Below, one piece after another: positions 18,452-27,393 of a stretch of 51,215 nucleotides of DNA. The stretch spans positions 71,583-122,797 of the forward strand of contig DCJS01000038.1 of the NCBI GenBank assembly GCA_002319955.1, in the 5' to 3' direction. The stretch is from Flavobacteriales bacterium UBA1694. GTDB lineage: Bacteria > Bacteroidota > Bacteroidia > Flavobacteriales > Weeksellaceae. The stretch's first letter is position 1. Every line of letters begins with the position of its first letter. The notes beneath the pieces are model-generated. The model did no database searches, was not told the DNA's origin, and saw only the letters and a list, made by a program, of their open reading frames with translations. The translations under genes and the position numbers were made by a program.

Positions 18452-20062
18452 TTAATAACCCTCGTTTTGAATCAGGTTAGAATTAGCGATCACATCGTTT
18501 GTTGGAATCGGATAGAGTTTTCTGTATTCCGCCACGGAGGCGCCATCTTTTGAACCGCCTTTCCACTGCCATAGTTTACTAGAGCCTGTGAATTTTCCGA
18601 AACGAATTAGGTCGGTTCTTCTGGTCATTTCCCAGGAAAGCTCACGCGCTCTTTCTGCAAGTAAGAAATCAAGGTCTAAACTTACGGCTGGCGTTACCCC
18701 GGCTCTTTCTCTCAGCGCATTGACGTACTGTAAGGCAAGTGCCATATTTCCATTTCCGCCTCTTACAGTAGCTTCAGCGTACATTAAGTAAACATCGCCA
18801 AGTCGATAAAGCGGCAGATCTGCATCAACGAAATCTCCTTTGGTGTCGCTTCCTGCACTCCCATCAGAGAAGTTTATGTTCTTGTATTTCGTAAACGCGT
18901 ACCCTTGTGTGAAATCGCTGATGTCGTTAATCTCAAGACTTTGACCGTCTGTATAAAAACGACCTCTTTTATCTGTTTGAGAGAAAAGATCAACAAATTG
19001 CTTGGTGACACGAAGACCACCCCAACCGCCATTTACGCCGTAGTCAGAGGCTTTCATAGAACCGCCAACAGCGGCATGGACTAGGAACGTCGTTCCCCCA
19101 AAGGTTCTTGTTTTATTTCCGTCGTAGTTAATCGCGAAGATTACCTCTGGGTTATTTAGGTGGTTATCTGCCATAAACAAGTTTTGGTACCCATAATCGA
19201 CCCCGCCTAGAACGTCCTTCTTAAGGGCGTAACCGGCGTTAATAATTTTCTCAGTGTACGTAATGACATCGTTATAGCGGGAAGTTCCCGCGTAAACCTC
19301 TGCATTTAGGTAGAGCCTAGCTAAAACGGCCCAGGCCGCTGCTTTGTCCACTCGTCCTGACACATTCATTCTTGGATCCTTCAAGTCCGCTTCTACAGCA
19401 AGAAGCTCACTTTCAACCCAATCGAAAAGCGCCGCTCTTTCAATACGCTGTGGCTTTTCTGCGCCCCCAGAAACGTAATTTTCGTCTACAAATGGGACGT
19501 TTCCATAAAGGTCAAGGGCATGGTAGTAAGACTGCGCTCTTAAAAAACGAGCCTCTGCACGCATGCTTTTTGCTTCCTCTAAGTTGGCACCCGAAATCCC
19601 ATTAGCGGCCAATCTTTCATCAGACGTATTTTTAATAAATTCATTTGTGAAGGCGATTTCCCCGTAGATACGGTAATAAAGTGCCGCAATAAATTCATTT
19701 GATGCCGTCCAGGTTTGCGTGTTCATTTGTGGTAACGTTCCATCCTGCCAGGCAATTTTCGCCTCATCAGTGGGAAGAACCTGGTGGTAGAACATCTGGC
19801 GCATATAGCTCGAGAATCCTCCATCAATTCCACCGATGTCAGAATTTCCGTCACCCCCTTCTTGTCCTCCAACGGCAAGGCCGCCATAGAGTTTGGCAAG
19901 AAGACTATGGTAATTGTTAAAATCGTTAAATAAGTTCGTAGAAGAAGGATCGGTGATAGGTTCCCTTTCCAAATCTTTCATACAAGACGCTGCAGAGAAG
20001 GCTATCAAAAGACCAAGAGCTCCTACTACGATACGTTTAGCTTTTATATTAAAAAGTTTCAT
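18452..20062 (-). CDS. susD: SusD-family surface glycan-binding lipoprotein
   Basis: Surface lid of the SusCD glycan importer. The 536-residue protein has a signal peptide with lipobox Cys27 (SAASCMKDLE). The SusD N-terminal TPR-like region has LRAQSYYHALDLYGNVPFV near 173-191, and the C-terminal SusD/RagB domain has LPLYRLGDVYLMYAEA and LNxxRERAG-like NALRERAG, near 407-440. The start lies 15 nt after the susC stop. Ligands are inferred to be starch or maltodextrins because of the adjacent SusE-type, GH97 and GH13 genes. Confidence 0.95.
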   Translation of the reverse strand: MKLFNIKAKRIVVGALGLLIAFSAASCMKDLEREPITDPSSTNLFNDFNNYHSLLAKLYGGLAVGGQEGGDGNSDIGGIDGGFSSYMRQMFYHQVLPTDEAKIAWQDGTLPQMNTQTWTASNEFIAALYYRIYGEIAFTNEFIKNTSDERLAANGISGANLEEAKSMRAEARFLRAQSYYHALDLYGNVPFVDENYVSGGAEKPQRIERAALFDWVESELLAVEADLKDPRMNVSGRVDKAAAWAVLARLYLNAEVYAGTSRYNDVITYTEKIINAGYALKKDVLGGVDYGYQNLFMADNHLNNPEVIFAINYDGNKTRTFGGTTFLVHAAVGGSMKASDYGVNGGWGGLRVTKQFVDLFSQTDKRGRFYTDGQSLEINDISDFTQGYAFTKYKNINFSDGSAGSDTKGDFVDADLPLYRLGDVYLMYAEATVRGGNGNMALALQYVNALRERAGVTPAVSLDLDFLLAERARELSWEMTRRTDLIRFGKFTGSSKLWQWKGGSKDGASVAEYRKLYPIPTNDVIANSNLIQNEGY

Positions 20063-20077
20063 CTGTCTGTAAATTAA

Positions 20078-22822
20078 TTAAAATTGAAAATTAAGTCCTA
20101 GTGAATACACTTTTGGTCTTTGGTAGAAGCCATTGTCAATATTCCCGAAGATCTCTGGATCCACGCCTGTATAGTCAGAAATCACAAAGACATTCTGAGC
20201 CATACCATAAACTCTTAAGTTACTACGGCTTCCAAACACCTCCCCAAAGTTATACCCTAGGGTAAGGTTGTCCATTCTGATGAACGACGCATCCTCAACA
20301 AAGGTATCAGACCAAAGGTTTAATTGTGGGAACTGATAGTCTACGGTAGAGCTGTACACATTTTGCAAATAGCCATTGGTTCTTAAAGAAGCCATGGAAC
20401 TATTTGATGCCGCGTTGTTATAAACGTAGTTTCCTATCACGGCGCGAAGCGACGTACTTACGTCCCAATTTCCAACTGCAAGACGTGTTGAGAACCCAAT
20501 AAGGGCGTCCGGTGTCGTTGATTTGTAGAAATATTTATCGCTATCGTTGATTACACCGTCTTGGTTTATATCCACGTAAGCGCCAGGAACGGGCTTTCCA
20601 GCGGAATCGTATAATTGTTTAAAGACTAAGAAGGAGTAAGGCGCATGGCCCACAGAGTGCGCCTGAATGTTGTTTCCAACCCCTCCAGAAAGACCACCAA
20701 CTTGGATTTTGAAATCCGCGGCGACTTGATCCGATAAACTGGTGATTTCTGAGGTGTAGTGGGTGGCATTGACACTTAGGTCCCAAGTTACGTTTTCTGT
20801 TTTCACTGGGGTGAAATTCAGAATAACCTCGATTCCTTCGTTACTCATATCTCCAACGTTTTTGGTGTTGTAGTTACTAAGTCCACCTGCGGCTTCGGGA
20901 ACGTAAGCAATAAGGTCTTCCGTATCCTTTTGAAATACATCAATGGAACCACTAATGCGATTGTCTAAGAATCCAAAATCAAGCCCGATGTTTTTGGTCA
21001 ATGTTTTTTCCCACGTTAAATACGGGTTATACTGCTGTGGACGGTACATTGGATAAAAGACATCACCAAAGAGGTATTCCGCCGTATCGTTACTTAAGTT
21101 ATAACGCGCGAAGGCAGGATAACTTCCACCGACTTCCTGCTGACCGGTTACCCCGTAGCCTAAACGCAGTTTCAAATTCGAAACGACATTCGATTCATTT
21201 AAGAAGTTCTCCTGGTTAATCTTCCATGCTAAAGCAGCTGCTGGGAAATTACCCCAAAGGTTATCTGTGGTTCCGTTATAAAATCTTGAGGATGCATCGC
21301 GTCTAAGGGATCCTGTAAGAATATACTTATCTGAGATCGTGAAGATCGCACGTCCAAAGAATGAAAGTAAAGTCAATTGATCGGCATACTCTCTAAAAGG
21401 AGTCAACTCAACTTCCCCTGTTGCAAGGTTTGTTCGAACTGAATTTCCTGCTGGATTCTCTTTGTAGAAATCTTGGTAGGAATACCCGGCCATCAAATCG
21501 ATGTTCGTGTCAATTGAAGTGATTGTTTTCACGTAGTTCAAGTACGTTTCAAGTAACTTGTTTTTCTTTTCTTGTTCGTAAGGTCCCATGCTATCAAATC
21601 CATTACCAGCACCACTTAGTCCGGTGGTACGGCTTGCTCCGTAGCCTTTGGCATAATCGTAGGCTAGGTTCACATTCCAACGTAATTCTGGAAGGAAATG
21701 GAATTTATAATCGAGCTGAATGCTTGGCATAAAACGGATAACCGAACCCACATTCTTTGTCGCATTTAACAAACTGACAGGGTTACGGTTTGAAACGGTG
21801 TTAAGACCGCCGTCGGCATTAAGCCATTCGAAGTAGCCGCCAAAACGCTGGTCATCCATATACACTGACTGCGTCGGGTCAAAGTAAATTGAATTATTAA
21901 TGGCCCCACCATCGGGAAAACGGTTGTCGGTGAAAGACCCTTTAATGCTCGCATTCACTGTTAGGTGATTGTCAAAGAATTTTGGATTTAAGTTTAAGCC
22001 AATGGACGTTCTTCTAAACTCGTTGGTTTTTACAATCCCGTTTTGTTCGTTGTATCCAATGGATAAACGGTAAGGCAGTCCTTTAAGACCTCCAGAAATT
22101 GCAAGGTTGTTGTCTGTTCCCCAAGCCGCTTGGTAAATATGGTCTTGCCAGTTTGTGTTCGAACTCCCTAAAAGCGCTTTTGCAGCATCGGAGCCTACTT
22201 GGTTTACAAAGCTTCGGTAGTCGTCAGAACTTAATACGTCTGCATTCCCCATCTTGGTTGAAACAGAGGCCATGGTGGAGAAGTTAATACGAAGGGCACC
22301 GCCGCGTCCCTTCTTGGTCGTAATAAGGATAACCCCATTCGAGGCACGGTTCCCGTAGATCGCCGCCGCTGAGGCGTCTTTCAAGATATCGAAGGTTTCG
22401 ATATCGTTCGGGTTAATTAAGGATAAGGGGTCTGAGGCGCCAGAGATTCCGTTGAAATCCTGAGGAACACCGTCGATAACAATTAGAGGGGAGCTGTTGG
22501 CGTTAAGCGATGCACCACCTCGAATACGAATGGTCGAACCCGCTCCGGGAGCACCGCCGTTTCCGGTGATTGCGACCCCGGGAGCTTTCCCTTGAATCAA
22601 TTGTTCAGGAGAGGTTGCCCCACCGTTAAAATCTTTCTCGGAAACCGAAACAATCGAACCGGTTAAGTCCGATTTTTTACGTTGTCCGTACCCAATCAAA
22701 ACAACCTCCTCGATGGCAGACTCGCGTCCTACCCCAAGGGTATCGGTGGTTTGTCCTTGGAGCATTGCGCCTGCCAATAAAAAGGCCGGAGCAATTTTCA
22801 AAACTGTACTATAGTTTCTCAC
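20078..22822 (-). CDS. susC: SusC-type TonB-dependent outer-membrane transporter
   Basis: Outer-membrane channel that imports oligosaccharides using TonB energy. The 914-residue protein has a signal peptide ending near LQGQ (24). The TonB box region EEVVLIGYG is at about 38-46. The plug domain has GKAPGVAITGNGGAPGAG and IRIRGGASLNANSSPLIVIDG, and the barrel ends in a C-terminal Phe (LGLNFQF). It lacks the N-terminal carboxypeptidase-regulatory-like domain found in many Bacteroides SusC proteins, so it is shorter than about 1000 residues. The start codon is GTG. A TATATTTG box ends on the G of that GTG, so the true start could be the TTG seven codons further in. Confidence 0.93.
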   Translation of the reverse strand: MRNYSTVLKIAPAFLLAGAMLQGQTTDTLGVGRESAIEEVVLIGYGQRKKSDLTGSIVSVSEKDFNGGATSPEQLIQGKAPGVAITGNGGAPGAGSTIRIRGGASLNANSSPLIVIDGVPQDFNGISGASDPLSLINPNDIETFDILKDASAAAIYGNRASNGVILITTKKGRGGALRINFSTMASVSTKMGNADVLSSDDYRSFVNQVGSDAAKALLGSSNTNWQDHIYQAAWGTDNNLAISGGLKGLPYRLSIGYNEQNGIVKTNEFRRTSIGLNLNPKFFDNHLTVNASIKGSFTDNRFPDGGAINNSIYFDPTQSVYMDDQRFGGYFEWLNADGGLNTVSNRNPVSLLNATKNVGSVIRFMPSIQLDYKFHFLPELRWNVNLAYDYAKGYGASRTTGLSGAGNGFDSMGPYEQEKKNKLLETYLNYVKTITSIDTNIDLMAGYSYQDFYKENPAGNSVRTNLATGEVELTPFREYADQLTLLSFFGRAIFTISDKYILTGSLRRDASSRFYNGTTDNLWGNFPAAALAWKINQENFLNESNVVSNLKLRLGYGVTGQQEVGGSYPAFARYNLSNDTAEYLFGDVFYPMYRPQQYNPYLTWEKTLTKNIGLDFGFLDNRISGSIDVFQKDTEDLIAYVPEAAGGLSNYNTKNVGDMSNEGIEVILNFTPVKTENVTWDLSVNATHYTSEITSLSDQVAADFKIQVGGLSGGVGNNIQAHSVGHAPYSFLVFKQLYDSAGKPVPGAYVDINQDGVINDSDKYFYKSTTPDALIGFSTRLAVGNWDVSTSLRAVIGNYVYNNAASNSSMASLRTNGYLQNVYSSTVDYQFPQLNLWSDTFVEDASFIRMDNLTLGYNFGEVFGSRSNLRVYGMAQNVFVISDYTGVDPEIFGNIDNGFYQRPKVYSLGLNFQF

Positions 22823-22829
22823 AAATATA
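22822..22829 (-). promoter_or_regulatory. TATATTTG box overlapping the susC GTG start
   Basis: A perfect TAnnTTTG -7 box whose last G is the first base of the annotated GTG start. A CAA on the plus strand (TTG on minus) lies 25 nt further out, a rather long -33 spacing. It is the only exact consensus match for susC in the 390-nt intergenic region. Confidence 0.45.
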
Positions 22830-23212
22830 AAGTTTAAGGATTAATATTTTTTTTCAACTGCTTTTAACTCCCTTAAATTCTTTTAAAAAAATTTCACATA
22901 GGGATCAGTGGTCTAATTTACTCTTTTTTGTATTAACAAAACCTTAATACAATTTAATATTGAAAATGCTGATAATTTTCACCTATACCGTAAATTAAAA
23001 AAATTAAATACCTGATTTACAACACTATACAAATTATATTATTTGGCGCATAATTAAAACATACCCGGTGAAAACTAAACAAACATTTAACCGAAAATTA
23101 ACGTTACTTAAGAAAATTGGCTCCAAGTCTTAAAAAATATTAGAGTCTCGTATTCGAAAATTTTAAAAACCTTGGAAGATACCTTATATTTGCATTTAAT
23201 ACGAAAAAAAGC
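22823..23212. promoter_or_regulatory. AT-rich divergent promoter region susC / metG
   Basis: 390 nt without a gene, strongly A/T rich. It must carry the promoters of the starch locus (minus) and of metG (plus). No sus regulator gene is encoded here. I see no clear operator palindrome. Confidence 0.5.
23185..23192 (+). promoter_or_regulatory. metG -7 box TATATTTG
   Basis: Exact TAnnTTTG match 20 nt before the metG ATG at 23213, giving a leader of about 14 nt. No perfect TTG at -33. Confidence 0.6.
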
Positions 23213-25240
23213 ATGTCGAAAAGAAAACTTATCACGGCCGCACTCCCCTACGCCAACGGTCCATTACACATTGGTCATTTGGCTGGCGTTTATATACCTG
23301 CAGACGTTTACGCGAGATTTCAGCGCAGTCAAGGCCGTGACGTGGCATTCATTGGCGGAAGTGACGAACACGGAATTCCAATTACAATTCGTGCAAAAAA
23401 AGAAGGGATAACGCCGCAAGATGTCGTAGACAAATACCACGAAATCCTTAAGTCATCCCTTGAGGAGCTAGGCATCTCGTTTGACTATTATTCTCGAACG
23501 ACCTCAAAGAAACATAGCGAAGTAAGCCAAGGCTTCTTTAAAAAGCTTTACGATACAGGGAAATTTAACGAAGAAACCTCGGAGCAATATTACGATGTGC
23601 AGGCCCAAGAATTCTTGGCCGACCGTTACATTGTGGGCACCTGTCCTAATTGTGGGCAGGACGGCGCCTATGGGGACCAGTGCGAAAAGTGTGGCTCAAC
23701 ACTTTCCCCTCGAGAGCTTTTAAATCCGAAGTCTATGCTTTCGGGTGAAGTACCGGTATTAAAAGAAACAAAAAACTGGTATCTGCCCCTTGAGCAGTAC
23801 CATGACTTTTTGGATCAGTGGATCCTTCAGGGTCATAAAGCCGATTGGAAACCCAATGTATACGGCCAAGTAAAATCATGGCTTGATCAAGGACTTCGTC
23901 CAAGAGCCATGACCCGCGATTTAGATTGGGGCGTTCCTGTTCCCCTGGATGAGGCTAAAGGCAAAGTTCTGTACGTCTGGTTCGATGCGCCCATTGGCTA
24001 CATTTCTTTTACTCAAGAATGGGCCGAGAAAACGGGGAAAAACTGGAAAGATTATTGGCAAAGTGACTCGAGTGAGCTTGTCCATTTTATAGGGAAAGAC
24101 AACATCGTTTTTCATTGCATCATTTTCCCAGCAATGCTTAAGGCGCATGGGGATTATATCCTTCCTACCAATGTGCCCGCTTTCGAGTTTTTAAACTTGG
24201 AGAACGACAAAATTTCAACCTCCAGAAATTGGGCGGTTTGGGCGCACGAGTATTTGATTGATTTCAAGGACCAACAGGACACGTTGCGCTACGCGCTACT
24301 CTCTTCTGCACCGGAGACCAAAGACAATAACTTCACTTGGAAAGAATTTCAAACTAAGAACAATTCTGAGCTCGTGGGAATTTTTGGTAATTTCATAAAC
24401 CGTGTCGCCGTACTGATTCATAAATACTATGAAGGAAAAATTCCGACCTACAGCCCAGAGTCTTCTGAACTAAAGGAAATTGTGAAAGCCACTGAGGAGA
24501 TTACCAATTTCTTAGAGCACTATGAGTTTCGTAATGCCCTAAGTGCCCTAATGAATTTAGCGCGCTTTGGAAACCAGTACCTGCAAACAAACGAACCTTG
24601 GAAAACCATTAAGACCGATCCGGAGAAAACCGCGCAGACGCTTTTCGTATCAAGCCAAATTGCAGCCGCACTGGCCCACCTTTGTGAACCGTTTATGCCG
24701 TTTACATCCAAGACTTTAATGGCTCAGTTTAACCTTGAAAAAACCTTATGGACGGACTTACCCTCTGTCTTTCTTGAGGCGGGTCACCAAATCGAGGAGC
24801 CTTCACTTCTGTTTTCAAAAATTGAAGACGAGGCGATTGAGGCCCAAATACAAAAACTTCAAAACACAAAAAGTGACAATACTAAAACTAACCCAAATGC
24901 CAAGGCTATGAAAGATGAAATCACCTACGATGAGTTTGTTAAAATGGACATTCGCACCGCCACAATCCTTGAGGCTGAGAAAGTTGAAAAAGCAGACAAA
25001 CTTTTAAAATTCAAAGTCGATACCGGAATCGATGTTCGCACCGTAGTTTCTGGCGTGGCCGAAAGCTTTACACCCGAGGAGTGCGTGGGAAAACAAGTGA
25101 GTATTCTACTGAATCTTGCCCCAAGAAAAATTCGTGGAATTGAAAGCCAAGGGATGCTTTTACTAACCCAAAAGCCGGATGGTAAATTAGCCTTTGTGAC
25201 GCCTGAAATCAATGTCGAAAACGGCATGGAAATAAACTAA
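23213..25240 (+). CDS. metG: Methionyl-tRNA synthetase
   Basis: Charges tRNA(Met). The 675-residue class I synthetase has the HIGH motif literally as PLHIGH near 17-22, a zinc knuckle (CPNCGQDGAYGDQCEKCG, near 144-161) and the KMSKS-like KISTS near 334-338. The anticodon-binding domain lies in the middle and a C-terminal EMAP/tRNA-binding OB-fold (about 570-675, YDEFVKMDIRTATI) gives dimerisation. The ATG at 23213 gives the normal MSKRKLITAALPYANG. It has its own promoter box and ends at a strong terminator. It marks the left chromosomal border of the island. Confidence 0.97.
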   Translation: MSKRKLITAALPYANGPLHIGHLAGVYIPADVYARFQRSQGRDVAFIGGSDEHGIPITIRAKKEGITPQDVVDKYHEILKSSLEELGISFDYYSRTTSKKHSEVSQGFFKKLYDTGKFNEETSEQYYDVQAQEFLADRYIVGTCPNCGQDGAYGDQCEKCGSTLSPRELLNPKSMLSGEVPVLKETKNWYLPLEQYHDFLDQWILQGHKADWKPNVYGQVKSWLDQGLRPRAMTRDLDWGVPVPLDEAKGKVLYVWFDAPIGYISFTQEWAEKTGKNWKDYWQSDSSELVHFIGKDNIVFHCIIFPAMLKAHGDYILPTNVPAFEFLNLENDKISTSRNWAVWAHEYLIDFKDQQDTLRYALLSSAPETKDNNFTWKEFQTKNNSELVGIFGNFINRVAVLIHKYYEGKIPTYSPESSELKEIVKATEEITNFLEHYEFRNALSALMNLARFGNQYLQTNEPWKTIKTDPEKTAQTLFVSSQIAAALAHLCEPFMPFTSKTLMAQFNLEKTLWTDLPSVFLEAGHQIEEPSLLFSKIEDEAIEAQIQKLQNTKSDNTKTNPNAKAMKDEITYDEFVKMDIRTATILEAEKVEKADKLLKFKVDTGIDVRTVVSGVAESFTPEECVGKQVSILLNLAPRKIRGIESQGMLLLTQKPDGKLAFVTPEINVENGMEIN

Positions 25241-25261
25241 TCCTTAGGGATTAGCTCGACA

Positions 25262-25290
25262 AAAAAACTCCGGATTTACCGGAGTTTTTT
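25262..25290 (+). terminator. metG terminator
   Basis: AAAAACTCCGG (25263-25273) pairs with CCGGAGTTTTT (25279-25289), with a T-run. It lies outside the proposed island boundary at 25363. Confidence 0.88.
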
Positions 25291-25362
25291 ATTTTAAAGT
25301 TTTCAGGAACAAGCTGTATCGGTTGAATACTAAGCTTTTATAAAGATAATCAAAAAAGTCAG

Positions 25363-25378
25363 GTAACGATTTAGTAAC
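25363..25378. repeat. Left island repeat (attL candidate)
   Basis: GTAACGATTTAGTAAC, identical in 15 of 16 positions and in the same direction to 33725-33740. It contains two GTAAC units 6 nt apart. It lies between the metG terminator and the first island gene fragment. It may be an attachment-site repeat made by the CTnDOT-type integrase at the other end. Confidence 0.55.
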
Positions 25379-25517
25379 GGTGCTTACTGCGTTGCTTTTC
25401 AACGTGTTTCCGTTCGCTCAATACAAATATACAAAATTTATATTTTTGTAATCAAAATTATATAAAAACAAACCTCGGTAAAGTCATTCTTAAAACAACG
25501 CTTATTCATTTTATAAA

Positions 25518-25769
25518 TTATACAACTTCAATATCAAAATTTTTATTCAGACTGATTTGATTAGTAGCAGATAGTGCAGGCACAGAAATAAATAACCTAT
25601 TTCTAGCTCTGCTGATGGCGACATAATTTATTCGATATTCTTCATTTGAAAGCAAATTCTGTTCGATTAAAAAATTAATATCCTTCTCTTCTCTCAGAAC
25701 TAAAAGCACATTGTCAAATTCATCACCTTTGGCTTTATGAATCTGTAATCTCACCCATCTTAGGCACAC
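25518..25769 (-). pseudogene. 3' fragment of a UvrD/Rep-like helicase gene
   Basis: An 83-codon frame with two UvrD-superfamily C-terminal motifs only: IHKAKGDEFDNV (motif V region) and YVAISRARNRLFISV (motif VI). An SF1 helicase needs several hundred residues before this, and none are present. Upstream sequence is a different reading frame, the 72-codon cassette gene, whose end it overlaps. It is therefore a broken remnant joined to the end of the cassette array, and probably not a functional helicase. Confidence 0.75.
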
Positions 25770-25978
25770 TCAAAAGTAGAGTTTTTTGTTTGTAATGCAT
25801 TTTTAAAATTATTGCTAATTGAATAATATGTTGCTCCCATTTGACTACGATAGGATTTATCCTTTGTTGAATCTTTATCAAAGGTGTTCTCAATATCTCG
25901 TTTAAACCAATACAGATTAGTTTGAGAATTCAGGTGAATAAAAAGTGCTGAGAATATAATTAAAAATGTCGCTTTCAT
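25760..25978 (-). CDS. Small secreted protein of the last, truncated cassette
   Basis: 72 codons starting with ATG and a signal-peptide-like N-terminus (MKATFLIIFSALFIHLNSQT). The rest is polar, rich in Asn/Lys/Ser, with no known motif. It lies right after the hairpin site at 25996-26132 and so fits as cassette 5 of the array. Its end overlaps the helicase fragment, and the expected closing box GTTATCGGC is not found beyond it, so the C-terminus may be artificial. I do not recognise a family. Confidence 0.5.
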   Translation of the reverse strand: MKATFLIIFSALFIHLNSQTNLYWFKRDIENTFDKDSTKDKSYRSQMGATYYSISNNFKNALQTKNSTFECA

Positions 25979-25995
25979 ACGCTTTATGTATATAA

Positions 25996-26132
25996 TTGCC
26001 GATAACGTTTTGGGGCTTTGCGTTCGGGCGGGATTTCGAAGCCGAAACGTTCAACTATATACAAATTTCAATAGAAGTACAAAATTTGAATTTTGCACTT
26101 CAGCCCGCCTGACGCAAAACCCTTGTTGGCAA
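25996..26132. repeat. attC-like hairpin site A
   Basis: Outer boxes TTGCC/GGCAA enclose AAC (26004-26006) and GTT (26125-26127), 124 nt apart. Inner arms pair as GGGCTTTGCGT and GGGCGGG with CCCGCC and ACGCAAA-CCC. The loop of about 70 nt is A/T rich. Its right box GTTGGCAAA (26125-26133) is the exact complement of the left box of site B (26606-26614) on the other side of the membrane-protein gene. Confidence 0.8.
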
Positions 26133-26186
26133 ATCGTTTTTTTTATGCTTTCGATTTTTGTCAATTTTTAAACAGTTTGCTTATAT

Positions 26187-26570
26187 TCAGTCATTTTTAG
26201 ATTGTTGATGAAATAATTTAGGGTTTCTGATATATGAAGCGAAAATAGTTGACATAAGTATTAGAATTACAATTTCTGATGGTTTTCCCTTATACATATG
26301 AATTAAAACAATAAAAATCATATATAAAACTAACATTGAAGTTCCAATTACCATAGTTTTATTGTATAAAAACAAACCTGTTGCGATTAATAGAAATATT
26401 CCAGCAGTAATCATAACCGCACTATTTTCAACAATTTTTCCAGTTTGATTTGGGTCAAGTAATTTATCTAAGGCATTAGGAATATAGTACAGAATTATTA
26501 TTAATGAGGGTAACCAAATTAATACTCTGCTCAATGTTTTTTCTATTCCTGCTTTTTTCTGTTCAGTCAT
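26187..26570 (-). CDS. Small membrane protein, DoxX-like (cassette 4)
   Basis: 127 residues with four hydrophobic segments (about 17-33, 49-68, 71-92 and 96-112). The pattern, with an early LYYIPNALDKLLDP segment, resembles short DoxX/DUF4870-like membrane proteins but I cannot place it firmly. It is the only gene between sites A and B, read from B towards A like every other cassette gene. Low G+C sets it apart from the flanking chromosome. Confidence 0.65.
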   Translation of the reverse strand: MTEQKKAGIEKTLSRVLIWLPSLIIILYYIPNALDKLLDPNQTGKIVENSAVMITAGIFLLIATGLFLYNKTMVIGTSMLVLYMIFIVLIHMYKGKPSEIVILILMSTIFASYIRNPKLFHQQSKND

Positions 26571-26608
26571 AATTTATTTTTTATTTGTTCGGTTTTTCTA
26601 AAATGTTT

Positions 26609-26737
26609 GCCAACGTTTAGTATATACGAAGTAGGCGATTGCGGGCTTCAATCCTATCAAACCGAGATGAAGTTGAAGCGGGCTACAGCCCTTGAAAACA
26701 CTACTATCTCGCCTATTTTGTATATACATTGTTGTGC
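26609..26737. repeat. attC-like hairpin site B
   Basis: AAC at 26612-26614 and GTT at 26731-26733, 122 nt apart. Arms GTATATAC (26620-26627) and TAGGCGA (26632-26638) pair with GTATATAC (26720-26727) and TCGCCTA (26709-26715). Its right box GTTGTGCAT (26731-26739) is the exact complement of the left box of site C (28014-28022). The sequence differs from site A but the geometry is the same. Confidence 0.82.
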
Positions 26738-26745
26738 ATTCGCCT

Positions 26746-27327
26746 TTACTTATTTTGTCTTCCTAACTTTTCAACTTCTGAAATCCATTTCTTTCTTTTT
26801 TTGTCGTTTGAGCTTTTAATGATCCCAAAATAAGAAACTTTAACTGGATTTATTCCACAAAATTCTAATGTTGATTTTTTAAGTTGATTTACACTTGGTC
26901 TGCCATATACTAACCAATAGTACCAACTTGGTTGATCAAGTGTCGTAATGATACGGGCAGTTTTACCTTTTAACAATTTGTCCCAAAGAATGGAATTTTC
27001 TCTGTACTGAAAAGCAAATCCTGGCAAAAAGAGCCTATCAATAAATCCTTTCATAATCGCAGGAAGTCCGCCCCACCAAACCGGATGTATCCAAACTAAA
27101 TGGTCAGCCCATTTAATTTTTTCCCAAGCTTCTAATAAATCAGGCTCTAATTCAGTTCTTCGTTGATAACCAAATTCAAGATTTGGATTAAACTTTAAAT
27201 GAGAAATTGTTAACACTTTTACTTCCGCATTCGTTTCTAATACTCCTTTTTTGTAGGCTTCCGCAAATCCGAGGTTCAGACTTTCTTTGTTTGGATGTCC
27301 GTTTATTATCAATATTTTTTTTGCCAT
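26746..27327 (-). CDS. NAD(P)H oxidoreductase, flavodoxin-like fold (cassette 3)
   Basis: 193-residue quinone reductase of the KefF/NQO family. It starts with the FMN-binding pattern KILIINGHPNKESLNLGFAEA (4-24). The second flavin-binding part, HPVWWGGLPAIMKGFIDRLF near 81-100, is typical of this family. It probably transfers electrons from NAD(P)H to quinones or other acceptors in the cytoplasm. It follows the Crp/Fnr gene by 66 nt with no hairpin site between them, so both form one two-gene cassette, and the regulator may control the enzyme. Confidence 0.85.
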   Translation of the reverse strand: MAKKILIINGHPNKESLNLGFAEAYKKGVLETNAEVKVLTISHLKFNPNLEFGYQRRTELEPDLLEAWEKIKWADHLVWIHPVWWGGLPAIMKGFIDRLFLPGFAFQYRENSILWDKLLKGKTARIITTLDQPSWYYWLVYGRPSVNQLKKSTLEFCGINPVKVSYFGIIKSSNDKKRKKWISEVEKLGRQNK

Positions 27328-27393
27328 TTTTTCCGTTTAAAGATTGTATTGGCAAAATTCGGGTTAAAGAATTTGATAGTTTAGGACAAATGT

